DNA of 35,527 nucleotides. Origin: Candidatus Manganitrophaceae bacterium (lineage in GTDB: Bacteria > Nitrospirota > Nitrospiria > SBBL01 > JAADHI01). The notes beneath the pieces were generated by a model that did not search any database, was not told where the DNA came from, and saw only the letters and a list, made by a program, of their open reading frames with translations. Shown here in pieces: positions 25,336-32,687 of the stretch (the stretch's first letter is position 1; each line of letters opens with the position of its first letter). The stretch is taken from positions 1-35,527 of the forward strand of contig JAADHI010000016.1 of the NCBI GenBank assembly GCA_013151935.1, in the 5' to 3' direction. The position numbers were made by a program, and so were the translations under genes.

Positions 25336-25713
25336 ATGGCAAAACGCTATCTGGTAAATTTAGCCCAATTGATCGAACGCACAGGTCTCGTTGATCACTA
25401 CGACATCAAATTTGAGTGCAAACACTTTTTCAGTGGGGCTGCGCTGTATGTGGATGAGCGCATCTGTCTTTCCTTGACTCCTTTGGGCCTGGCTCTAAAA
25501 CTACCAGAAAAAACACGAGCAAATTTGTTTGAAAACAAAACAGCCATCCCTCTGAGATATTTCCCAAAAGGCCCCATTAAAAAGGATTATGTGCTTTTTC
25601 AAAATGACCTTAAAACAACTGAGCACATATTTTATCCCTATATGCTAGAAAGCGTCCGTTACGTGCTCGGCTTGCCAAACACAAAAAAAGGAAATAGTGT
25701 TGTGCCAAAATAA
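25336..25713 (+). CDS. TfoX N-terminal domain-like protein
   Basis: A 125-residue soluble protein that resembles the TfoX N-terminal domain: FFSGAALYVDERICLSLTPLGLALKLPEKTRANLFEN, then LRYFPKGPIKKDYVLF. The TfoX name comes from competence regulation, but stand-alone TfoX-N proteins are widespread and mostly uncharacterised, so no competence role is claimed. It begins 23 bases after nirB and may be carried on the nitrate operon transcript as its last gene. The ribosome-binding site is weak. The spacer to the next promoter is A/T-rich, with no clear terminator. Confidence 0.75.
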   Translation: MAKRYLVNLAQLIERTGLVDHYDIKFECKHFFSGAALYVDERICLSLTPLGLALKLPEKTRANLFENKTAIPLRYFPKGPIKKDYVLFQNDLKTTEHIFYPYMLESVRYVLGLPNTKKGNSVVPK

Positions 25714-25763
25714 AGTAACCTTTTTTGTATTTTTTATATAATTACGAAAAATCCGTGTAAATC

Positions 25764-25792
25764 TTGAGCGAAACCAATTTTCGGGATATACT
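25764..25792 (+). promoter_or_regulatory. Sigma-70 promoter of the Spy-like gene
   Basis: TTGAGC (25764-25769), 17 bases, TATACT (25787-25792). Transcription should start near 25799, 46 bases before the ATG at 25845. A TTG codon in the -35 box lies in frame with the gene and could be mistaken for a start. Confidence 0.82.
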
Positions 25793-25844
25793 GTACTTTA
25801 ACTTGATGGCTGCGAAAACCTTCACAAGGATAAGGGAGATCAAA

Positions 25845-26681
25845 ATGAATTTGAAAAGAATTTTTTTCGGTGGGATGTATTCACTGTCTTTGATGGCTTT
25901 GCTATTCTCAAATGGCATTTTACATCCTTCAGAAGCAAAGGCACTCACCGCAAGCGAATTACCGAATAAAATAGAGCAGGGATCAGCCATACAAGTCTCT
26001 GAACCACACGCTGGCAAAAAAGATCCCCACGCCAAATTTAGAGATGGTTCCATGGGCAGTATGATGGATGCCATGATGGGTGACAACCCACATGCTTCAT
26101 CCAAAAAGAAATCACCCCATTCTAAAAAAGGCATGCATTCCCCTTTTTCCGCACAAGGTATGAAAGAAAGCCTGGGTCTTGATGACGCACAAGCAAAAAA
26201 AATAAAACACGTCATTTCAAGTTATCGTAAAGAGAGCATCCGCAAAAATGCCGACCTTAAAATCGCACAAATCGAATTTGATGAATCTGTTGCAGATAAA
26301 GGCTTCAATGTAAGTGATGTTGAAATGAAAGCAAAAAATCGCGAAGCAGTTGCCACTGCACTCACCATGGTCCGCGTCAAAGCCATGGCCGATGCACGAG
26401 ACATCCTTTCAGCAGAACAATTCGATAAATTTATGACCATGATCACTCACCGCATGAGCCGACACAAAGGTAAAGGCAAACACGGAATGTCCGGCGGCGG
26501 TCACGGGATGAAAAGTGGACATGGTGGAAAAAGTAGCCACGGGAGCTCCAAACACGGCAGCAGCTTTAGCCCGCATGGTTCAAAATCGGCACATGGCAAA
26601 AGCAGCAGTGCAAAAAACCACCACGGCGGCGGCACGCCCCACAGCAAATCAGGTGGCAGCCCCCACAACTATGAAGACTAA
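25845..26681 (+). CDS. Periplasmic Spy/CpxP-like protein with His-rich tail
   Basis: A 278-residue exported protein. The ATG 25845 follows AGGGAG and opens a signal peptide (MNLKRIFFGGMYSLSLMALLFSNGILHPSEAKA). A central helical region (about residues 100-205) resembles the LTXXQ/heavy-metal-sensor fold of Spy, CpxP and ZraP: LGLDDAQAKKIKHVISSYRKESIRKNADLKIAQIEFDE, then ARDILSAEQFDKFM. It is flanked by low-complexity segments. Seven Pro-His dipeptides are spread over both ends (EPHA, DPHA, NPHA, SPHS, SPHG, TPHS, SPHN), and the tail from about 210 is mostly Gly, Ser, His and Lys. Metal binding in the periplasm is a reasonable inference. It has its own promoter; no two-component or efflux gene is adjacent. 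Confidence 0.85.
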   Translation: MNLKRIFFGGMYSLSLMALLFSNGILHPSEAKALTASELPNKIEQGSAIQVSEPHAGKKDPHAKFRDGSMGSMMDAMMGDNPHASSKKKSPHSKKGMHSPFSAQGMKESLGLDDAQAKKIKHVISSYRKESIRKNADLKIAQIEFDESVADKGFNVSDVEMKAKNREAVATALTMVRVKAMADARDILSAEQFDKFMTMITHRMSRHKGKGKHGMSGGGHGMKSGHGGKSSHGSSKHGSSFSPHGSKSAHGKSSSAKNHHGGGTPHSKSGGSPHNYED

Positions 26682-26752
26682 GATCAATCAGGGAACAGAC
26701 AATCCGTTCTCTATAAAATGGGATGGGGCTTATTAAGGTCTTAAGAATGTGA

Positions 26753-26839
26753 TGGTGCCGAAGGGGGGACTCGAACCCCCACGGGGTTGCCCCCACTAGA
26801 CCCTGAACCTAGCGTGTCTACCAATTCCACCACTTCGGC
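26753..26839 (-). tRNA. tRNA-Leu, anticodon CAG
   Basis: An 87-base cloverleaf on the minus strand with encoded CCA at the 3' end (26753-26755). The acceptor stem pairs GCCGAAG with CTTCGGC. The D-arm region holds GGTGGAATTGGTAGACAC, typical of class II leucine tRNAs. The anticodon stem CTAGG/TCTAG closes the loop TTCAGGG (anticodon CAG, reads CUG). A long variable arm follows (TGGGGGCAACCCCG), then the T arm GGGGGTTCGAGTCCCCC. It lies between the Spy-like gene and sthA and opposes their direction. Confidence 0.97.
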
Positions 26840-26910
26840 TTGCGAAACAGGCGGGTTATATCAGATCACATGACTTGTGGTCAAGATGAGAGCATCTCTG
26901 TGAGGATAGC

Positions 26911-28341
26911 ATGATGAACGCTGATTTTGACTATGATTTGATCTGTATTGGAAGCGGTCCGGCAGGACAAAGAGGTGCCATTCAAGCGGCAAAACTGGGA
27001 AAAAAAGTCGCCGTCATCGAAAAACGGCGCTGTGTCGGCGGGGTGTGTCTAGAAACAGGCACGATTCCCTCGAAAACCTTTCGGGAGGCCATCAACACCT
27101 TTGTTTCACACCAACAACAATCCAAAGGACTTGGCTTCACCCCCCGAACAAAGGTCGATATCACTACGCTCTTGAGCCGCGTGAACCGGGTTATTCAAGA
27201 AGAGTCCGAAATTCAGCAAGATCAACTGCAACGCAACGACGTTAATATCATCCTGGGCACGGCGACCTTTAAAAATGCTCACAAGATTGAGGTCAAAACC
27301 GACGAGGGAGTACAGACACTCAGTTCAAAATATTTCTTGATTGCGGTGGGAACACAACCTTCAGTCCCCAAAGGCATTCAGCTCGACAATGAAACCATCA
27401 TCCTATCCGACGGCATTTTAGATCTGAATAGCTTGCCACGTACCATGGCAGTCGTTGGCGCAGGTGTTGTCGGCATGGAATATGCCACCATGTTTGCAGC
27501 ACTTGGCATTCAGGTCACTGTCATCGACAAACGAGACAAGCCCCTGGGTTTTCTGGATCACGAAATTATTGATGAGTTGATGTATCAGATGCGAGACAAA
27601 CGCGGAACATTTCGCCTAGGAGAAGAGGTCACCCACCTTGGCATCATTGAAAATGGCAAAAAGAAACAAGGACTCATCCAGCTTGAATCCGGTAAACACA
27701 TCATCGCAGACCTGATCCTCTATTCTGCAGGCCGCGTGGGTGCCATCGAACAACTCAAGCTCAAACAAGCTGGCCTCAAAGCCGATAGTCGAGGACGACT
27801 CAAAGTCGATAACAGCTATCGCACATCCGTCAAACATATCTATGCCGCAGGGGATGTGATTGGTTTTCCAAGTCTCGCTGCAACCTCAGCAACACAGGGC
27901 CGACTTGCGGCCTGTCACATGTTTGGCGTAAAAAGTAAACCCATGGGCGAATACTTTCCCTTTGGGATTTATTCGATTCCAGAAATTTCAATGGTCGGCG
28001 CAACAGAAGAAGAACTCACCCGGGCAAAAATCCCCTACGAAACAGGCATCGCACGTTATCGTGAGATCGCGCGGGGGCAAATTATGGGCGACAACACAGG
28101 GCTACTTAAAATCATCGTGCATCGAGAAACAGAGAAATTGCTGGGCGTTCACGCCATCGGCACAGGGGTGACCGAGTTAATCCATGTCGGACAAGCCGTC
28201 ATGCAACTCAACGGCAAACTAGATTATTTTATGCAAACTGTTTTTAATTATCCGACATTGGCTGAGTGTTACAAAGTTGCAGCTCTCAATGTTTCCAATA
28301 AATTGCAATACAGTTCTCTGGCCAAAGCCATCGCAGTTTAA
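26911..28341 (+). CDS. sthA: Soluble pyridine nucleotide transhydrogenase
   Basis: Flavoprotein that moves reducing equivalents between NADPH and NAD+. The 476 residues form the pyridine nucleotide-disulfide oxidoreductase fold: FAD motif LICIGSGPAGQRGAIQAAKLGK, NAD motif MAVVGAGVVGMEYATMFAALG, second FAD motif HIYAAGDVIGFPSLA, and the C-terminal interface domain with HAIGTGVTELIHVGQ. At the redox site the segment reads GGVCLETGTIPSK: the second Cys of the disulfide pair (CNVGC in lipoamide dehydrogenase) is Thr, which marks SthA. GAGG precedes two adjacent ATG codons (26911, 26914); either may be used. It is convergent with the LuxR-type gene. Confidence 0.93.
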   Translation: MMNADFDYDLICIGSGPAGQRGAIQAAKLGKKVAVIEKRRCVGGVCLETGTIPSKTFREAINTFVSHQQQSKGLGFTPRTKVDITTLLSRVNRVIQEESEIQQDQLQRNDVNIILGTATFKNAHKIEVKTDEGVQTLSSKYFLIAVGTQPSVPKGIQLDNETIILSDGILDLNSLPRTMAVVGAGVVGMEYATMFAALGIQVTVIDKRDKPLGFLDHEIIDELMYQMRDKRGTFRLGEEVTHLGIIENGKKKQGLIQLESGKHIIADLILYSAGRVGAIEQLKLKQAGLKADSRGRLKVDNSYRTSVKHIYAAGDVIGFPSLAATSATQGRLAACHMFGVKSKPMGEYFPFGIYSIPEISMVGATEEELTRAKIPYETGIARYREIARGQIMGDNTGLLKIIVHRETEKLLGVHAIGTGVTELIHVGQAVMQLNGKLDYFMQTVFNYPTLAECYKVAALNVSNKLQYSSLAKAIAV

Positions 28342-28436
28342 AATAGCTTAAGCGTTAAAATAAAACGATTAATTAGATACCCATCTTTTCCAAATCTCCC
28401 TTTTCTGCAAAATAACCTTGCATAAGAGTATTTAAT

Positions 28437-29012
28437 CTAGGTTATTGCAAGTTTCCCCACAACACCCGAACGGGTGTGAATGTCCATTTTTTTCATGATG
28501 TGCTTGATGTGGTCCTTGACTGTATGGAGACTAATCTCTAGTGCTGTGGCGATTTCCTGATTGCTTAGGCCTTTTTTCATGGATTCTACAATCGTCCATT
28601 CTCGTGGTGTAAAAATATAAGCCGCCTTTTTATTTTTAGAAGCCATTTTTCTTAGAGGTTTTAGGGAATCAGCCATCTGGCTTAGTTGTTTTAGCCCCAT
28701 TTTTTCAGACAACAACCCGCCTAGACTAAAATGACGAAAAAATTGCATCAAGCCCTCGGAGAGCATTCCGGTCTCACCGCCGGATACATTCTGCATCCCT
28801 TTCGGGGTCGAAAATTCAGAGGAGATACCTTTTATGGAATACATTGCTCCATTTTTTCCAATGACAATAACATCAACAATGTCCTGAAGTGTCTCCGGAA
28901 AATCCACGGACAACGGAGCTCTTCGTTTTAAAGACTGCCTGAGCTTTCGTCCATCCCAAGCGGCGTGTAAAGAAAAAACATCCGAGTTATTGTTTTGTGT
29001 CGCGATCTCCAT
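28437..29012 (-). CDS. LuxR-type transcriptional regulator
   Basis: A 191-residue DNA-binding protein. The last 65 residues are a LuxR/NarL helix-turn-helix: FTPREWTIVESMKKGLSNQEIATALEISLHTVKDHIKHIMKKMDIHTRS. The N-terminal 120 residues do not show a receiver domain (no phospho-acceptor Asp pattern). They include DVIVIGKNGAMYSIKGISSEF, which might be a small sensory domain of unknown kind; I cannot name it. The ATG has GGGAGG upstream. The CRP-type box at 29154-29169 and a TATACT -10 box at 29104-29109 lie upstream, so it is probably controlled by the CRP-like regulator encoded just behind it. Targets are unknown. Confidence 0.9.
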   Translation of the reverse strand: MEIATQNNNSDVFSLHAAWDGRKLRQSLKRRAPLSVDFPETLQDIVDVIVIGKNGAMYSIKGISSEFSTPKGMQNVSGGETGMLSEGLMQFFRHFSLGGLLSEKMGLKQLSQMADSLKPLRKMASKNKKAAYIFTPREWTIVESMKKGLSNQEIATALEISLHTVKDHIKHIMKKMDIHTRSGVVGKLAIT

Positions 29013-29103
29013 TATTCCCTCCCTGTATTGTGCTCAAAATCAATCTATCGGCAAATGCCTGTTTCGGCGCACGATCCAAAACACACTTCCATGCTCAAAA
29101 AGA

Positions 29104-29169
29104 AGTATAGGGATTTAAGTGATTCAAGTCGGTGACATGGCTTACGCGAAACATGTGATTGAGATCACA
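29104..29169 (-). promoter_or_regulatory. CRP-type box and -10 element of the LuxR-type gene
   Basis: TGTGATTGAGATCACA (29154-29169) has both TGTGA/TCACA half-sites with the canonical 6-base spacing. On the minus strand it is followed by TATACT (29104-29109). With a start near 29097-29100 the box centre (29161.5) lies about 61-65 bases upstream, the position of class I CRP activation. No good -35 box is present, as expected of an activator-dependent promoter. Confidence 0.8.
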
Positions 29170-29238
29170 GTTTATTTGGGAATATTGCCGGATTGAGAAA
29201 CAGTGAGGCATCAAAAAAGAAAAAAAGGAACAACTTTT

Positions 29239-29955
29239 TTAGTAGAAATGATCGGACAAAACCTCAAGATAGTGTTTAAGGCTTTTATGCACAATCAAGG
29301 TTTTGCCCTCAGCCACGATATGCCCCTGTTGTTTGAAATCATTCAAAACACGGGTAACGGTTTCACGGGTGGCCCCGACCATTGAGGCAATATCCTGATG
29401 GGTTAAGCGTTTTGAAATACGCCACTTTTCGGCACGCGGTAAACCGCCTGCCGTTTGTGCCAGGGTGAGCAAAATTTTGGCGACACGCCCCTGAACATTC
29501 AGCAAGGCCAAATCACCCAATCGCTCATCCGTCTTTCTGAGGCGTTTTGAAAAGGTCGATAAAAACTTGGTCAAAAGCATGGGCAGATGGGAGATATGAT
29601 TCAAAAAAGCCTGCCGCGGAATGACTAAGAATTCGGCATCTGCTGTCGTCACCACGCTGGCCGATCGCGCTTCGCTGTCGAAGAGAGCCATCTCTCCAAA
29701 AAAATCTCCCTTTTTTAGAAAACTAAGAATGTACTCACGACCATCAGCTCCCAGGAGTACCACTTTCACCTCGCCGTTCAGAATAAGGTAAAACGCGTCC
29801 CCCGAATCGCCCTGCAAAAAGATAATATTTTCTTTCGGATAGCGTCGCGTTTTTGAAAGCGCGTAAAGCATCTCAATCTCATCATCGTCCAAAGCCGAAA
29901 AAAGGGGAACCGTTTTTAGATACGTGCTTATCTCTGAATAAAAGATTTGTTTCAT
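29239..29955 (-). CDS. CRP-like transcriptional regulator
   Basis: A 238-residue CRP/FNR-family regulator. ATG 29955 is preferred over GTG 29964 because AGGTGAG then sits at proper distance. The N-terminal cyclic-nucleotide-binding barrel (about residues 15-125) has GEMALFDSEARSASV, which retains the Gly-Glu and Arg-Ser that hold cAMP in E. coli CRP. There is no Cys set for an iron-sulfur cluster, so it is not FNR-like. The dimer helix (RLRKTDERLGDLALLNVQGRVAKILL) leads to the winged helix with LTHQDIASMVGATRETVTRVLNDFKQQG; RETVTR matches the Arg-Glu-x-x-x-Arg pattern by which CRP reads TGTGA. It lies 21 bases behind the unknown protein gene and is likely the third gene of that operon. Confidence 0.93.
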   Translation of the reverse strand: MKQIFYSEISTYLKTVPLFSALDDDEIEMLYALSKTRRYPKENIIFLQGDSGDAFYLILNGEVKVVLLGADGREYILSFLKKGDFFGEMALFDSEARSASVVTTADAEFLVIPRQAFLNHISHLPMLLTKFLSTFSKRLRKTDERLGDLALLNVQGRVAKILLTLAQTAGGLPRAEKWRISKRLTHQDIASMVGATRETVTRVLNDFKQQGHIVAEGKTLIVHKSLKHYLEVLSDHFY

Positions 29956-29976
29956 CAATCTCACCTAAAGAAAATC

Positions 29977-31347
29977 CTATGACAAGAGTGCTGCCGGGAC
30001 CGCAGACTGAATATCACACACGCTCGTTTCAGCAGAACGTTTTTCAAGGACATAAGCCGGCAAACGACTCAAACAGGCATCCATTTCATCCACAAGCGCA
30101 AGATAGCGTGTCCCTTCCACATTCACAAAATATGCTTCAAAACGGGCCTGGGATAAACCTTCTGGAAGCGCTGAAATATCGGGAAAAAACTGCGTTTCGG
30201 CTTCATTTTCCGAAAGACGGCGCTGAATCAATCCCGCCATTTTGGGATCCGTTGCCACTTCGGCAAAACGCACGCCCGCGCGATCTGCCGCAAGATCGGC
30301 AAAACTAAAGCCACTGCCACCTCTTCGCGCATCATACAGCTCTTTAAATTCTCCAATCGAATGGCTGATCCCACTTTTGGCTGCAATCTCAAGTGCCGCA
30401 GAAATAATGAAATGTAACCTCAAATCGCGACGTCCCGCAAGTCCCACACCTTTTGTGAGACGTTCATGTGCCAACATTTCCGTTGTGCGCACCGTGCCAA
30501 TCATTTGCTCGACCCGCCAGGATCCGAAATAAATACCCAAGGCCAGAATGGCCGAACGATTTTCATCTGCCGCATCCTCACCCGTTTGGGAGGCAATTTT
30601 GAACAAACGAGAGATATAATAAGCCAGTGAAAGAGCCTCATCACGCGGGGCATATTCAGAAAGTGCCATGATACGACGATAATAAACCCGAACCCCTGCC
30701 GGATCCCCCATGGGACGTACCTCATCCCGAACCACCCGAATCCGACCTCTCATTTGTTGCACCAGTTGATTCATTCTTGGGATCGGCTTCAAATCCACAT
30801 CAATACGTTTATCTGTCAGACGGACAGATTTCACCGCATCCAAAAGATAATCTCCTTCGCCCTGACCAAAAATGAGATCAAGCCCCAAACGCATTAAAAA
30901 ACGGGCAGTCGTATCCGACAAAGAGATCGTCCCCAACTTTGCCTGAGCAATATGAAAGCCCTGCGCTGAAGGGCTCAGGATCAGCTCAACATTGATATAA
31001 TTTCCAAACGGATTTTGAGGGAGCCGAAAAGTTCCCGACAATTCAAGCCCCTGCGCTGAAATGACCGCGCGCCCCCGGGCACGGCGCACAGAGCGATGGG
31101 CAATTGAAAAAGCACCGTTTAATTCGTCCTCTGTCGCCGAGATCAAAATAGGGCGATCATTTTCCTGCAAGAACTGCTGGAGCACTTGCTTGGCAAAGGC
31201 ACGCGTCTTTACGGCATTGTCGGTATTCATCACCTCGACATCAGAAACCATCGGAACACGCTCAAGGACAAGGAAAACAAAGAAAATTGGAAAAATAAAA
31301 AAAAGCGTCAATAAACCCCAGAAGAAAACACGCTTCAAATACTTCAT
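29977..31347 (-). CDS. Membrane-anchored protein of unknown function
   Basis: A 456-residue protein that I do not recognise. The ATG 31347 is preferred over upstream in-frame starts because it overlaps the TGA of the cytochrome c gene (ATGA, 31344-31347). One N-terminal membrane segment (about residues 8-33, RVFFWGLLTLFFIFPIFFVFLVL) anchors a large, probably periplasmic region. Residues about 60-200 look beta-rich (ISAQGLELSGTFRLPQNPFGNYINVELILSPSAQGFHIAQAKLGTISL), somewhat like lipid- or polymer-binding domains. Residues about 235-420 are mainly helical and include FADLAADRAGVRFAEVATD. No catalytic motif is evident. Tight linkage to a cytochrome c and a CRP-like gene is the only functional hint. 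Confidence 0.85.
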   Translation of the reverse strand: MKYLKRVFFWGLLTLFFIFPIFFVFLVLERVPMVSDVEVMNTDNAVKTRAFAKQVLQQFLQENDRPILISATEDELNGAFSIAHRSVRRARGRAVISAQGLELSGTFRLPQNPFGNYINVELILSPSAQGFHIAQAKLGTISLSDTTARFLMRLGLDLIFGQGEGDYLLDAVKSVRLTDKRIDVDLKPIPRMNQLVQQMRGRIRVVRDEVRPMGDPAGVRVYYRRIMALSEYAPRDEALSLAYYISRLFKIASQTGEDAADENRSAILALGIYFGSWRVEQMIGTVRTTEMLAHERLTKGVGLAGRRDLRLHFIISAALEIAAKSGISHSIGEFKELYDARRGGSGFSFADLAADRAGVRFAEVATDPKMAGLIQRRLSENEAETQFFPDISALPEGLSQARFEAYFVNVEGTRYLALVDEMDACLSRLPAYVLEKRSAETSVCDIQSAVPAALLS

Positions 31348-31709
31348 TTTACTGACCTCAATACTGAAACCAGTTGCAGCCAATCAATGATGAGTTTGAT
31401 GTCTTTTTCTGAGAAAACACGCTGATACGCAGGCATTCCGTCGCCCCGCCCGAAAGTCACCGCAGAATAGAACTTAAAATAGGAAATAGATCGTCCATCT
31501 GTTGCCAGAGCAGGGGCATGGATAGACCCTTCTCCCAGCCAGCCGTGACAGCCGTGACAGTTAATATCCATTCGGACTTTGCCCTGATAAAGCTGCCCAC
31601 CACGATGCCCTGGCAATGGCGTTTCTTTTGTTTGACAGCCCCCACTTAAAAGCAAAAAACAAGTGCAAAAAAAGAAACCAATTGAACGACGCATCATGCT
31701 TACTTTCAT
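31344..31709 (-). CDS. Class I cytochrome c, predicted lipoprotein
   Basis: A 121-residue monohaem cytochrome c. A signal peptide with lipobox-like LLLSGGC (Cys25) suggests membrane attachment in the periplasm. CHGCH (in DINCHGCHGWLGEG) binds haem, and Met in GDGMPAYQ is the likely sixth ligand. The start is uncertain: ATG codons occur at 31709, 31697 and 31694, none with a strong ribosome-binding site. Its TGA overlaps the start of the unknown membrane protein, and the CRP-like gene follows, so the three form one unit. It could carry electrons to a terminal reductase or oxidase not present in the window. Confidence 0.9.
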   Translation of the reverse strand: MKVSMMRRSIGFFFCTCFLLLSGGCQTKETPLPGHRGGQLYQGKVRMDINCHGCHGWLGEGSIHAPALATDGRSISYFKFYSAVTFGRGDGMPAYQRVFSEKDIKLIIDWLQLVSVLRSVK

Positions 31710-31870
31710 AAACCCATCTTACTGCGAGACAGGGATTGAGGTAAAGCGCATTGAGACCGAAACAAAATACTTGCACTTCACAATAAAAACCATGCAAACT
31801 CCCCCAGCAAATACATCGCCATGACCCGCTTTTTAGACGACTGGGGATATAACGCTGGATACCGATAAAG

Positions 31871-32683
31871 ATGATTCATATCGTTGTGGCATTGATCCAT
31901 GAAGCCTTAACCCTCATCACCCACTACAAGATGAAAACCCTGAGGGGAAAACATCCCTTCATCATTTACAAGAGTGGGGAAATCACACTCATCGTATCGG
32001 GCATCGGAAAATCTTCAGCCGCCGCAGCCGTCGGCTATTTGCAAGCCTTAAACCGAGAAAATGGCCCAAGTGCCTGGCTGAATATTGGGATTGCAGGACA
32101 CCAACAGCTTCCAATCGGGCAGGGCTTCATCGCCCACCGCATACAAGATCGGGCCAATGGACGAACCTATTATCCGCCGCAGGTACTGCCCTTTTCCCTG
32201 CCCTCCAACAATTTAATCACCGTGGATTGTGTCGAAAAAGACTACAGAGAAAACAGTGCTTACGACATGGAAGCTGCGGCGTATTACAGTGCTGCGATAC
32301 GCAGCAGCACGGCAGAATTTGTTCAATCCTATAAAGTCGTTTCCGATAATCCGCAAGCACCTGTGACAAAAATAACAAAAACTTTTGTAAATACACTGAT
32401 TGAAAACCGAATACATGAAATTAAAAACCTCATTGCAACACTTCGCTCAGCAATCAAGCCCTACCGGGAAATTCACGCACCGCACCCTCAGTTTGACACG
32501 CTGATACAGCGTTGGCATTTTACCGAAACACAAAAGGTACAACTCAAACAATTGTTACAACGAACACAAGTCCTTTTTGGAAACCCCTTGCCATGCCAGG
32601 CGCAAACCACAAACCATACAAGTGCAAAAACATTTCTAAAAACACTTTCAGACACACTTGTCACACATCGACTAAGTTTCTAA
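31871..32683 (+). CDS. Phosphorylase-superfamily protein, MTAN-like nucleosidase
   Basis: A 270-residue protein whose first 200 residues match the purine nucleoside phosphorylase/nucleosidase superfamily, most like MTA/SAH nucleosidase. Glu11 in VALIHEALTLI, the SGIGKSSAAAAVGYL segment, GIAGH, Glu134 in YDMEAAAYY and Asp159 in KVVSDNPQ line up with the three acid/base residues of E. coli MTAN (Glu12, Glu174, Asp197). The protein is shorter in the middle. A C-terminal extension of about 70 residues (EIHAPHPQFDTLIQRWHFTETQKVQLKQLLQRT) is not part of the family. It starts the cluster with the radical SAM gene four bases downstream. Inference: it may cleave 5'-deoxyadenosine released by that enzyme, or a nucleoside product. 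Confidence 0.82.
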   Translation: MIHIVVALIHEALTLITHYKMKTLRGKHPFIIYKSGEITLIVSGIGKSSAAAAVGYLQALNRENGPSAWLNIGIAGHQQLPIGQGFIAHRIQDRANGRTYYPPQVLPFSLPSNNLITVDCVEKDYRENSAYDMEAAAYYSAAIRSSTAEFVQSYKVVSDNPQAPVTKITKTFVNTLIENRIHEIKNLIATLRSAIKPYREIHAPHPQFDTLIQRWHFTETQKVQLKQLLQRTQVLFGNPLPCQAQTTNHTSAKTFLKTLSDTLVTHRLSF

Positions 32684-32687
32684 GACC

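Noticed and set aside
29239-29955. FNR-type oxygen sensor for the CRP/FNR family gene
   Set aside because: No cysteine set for an iron-sulfur cluster is present; cAMP-contact residues and the RETVTR helix favour a CRP-like regulator.
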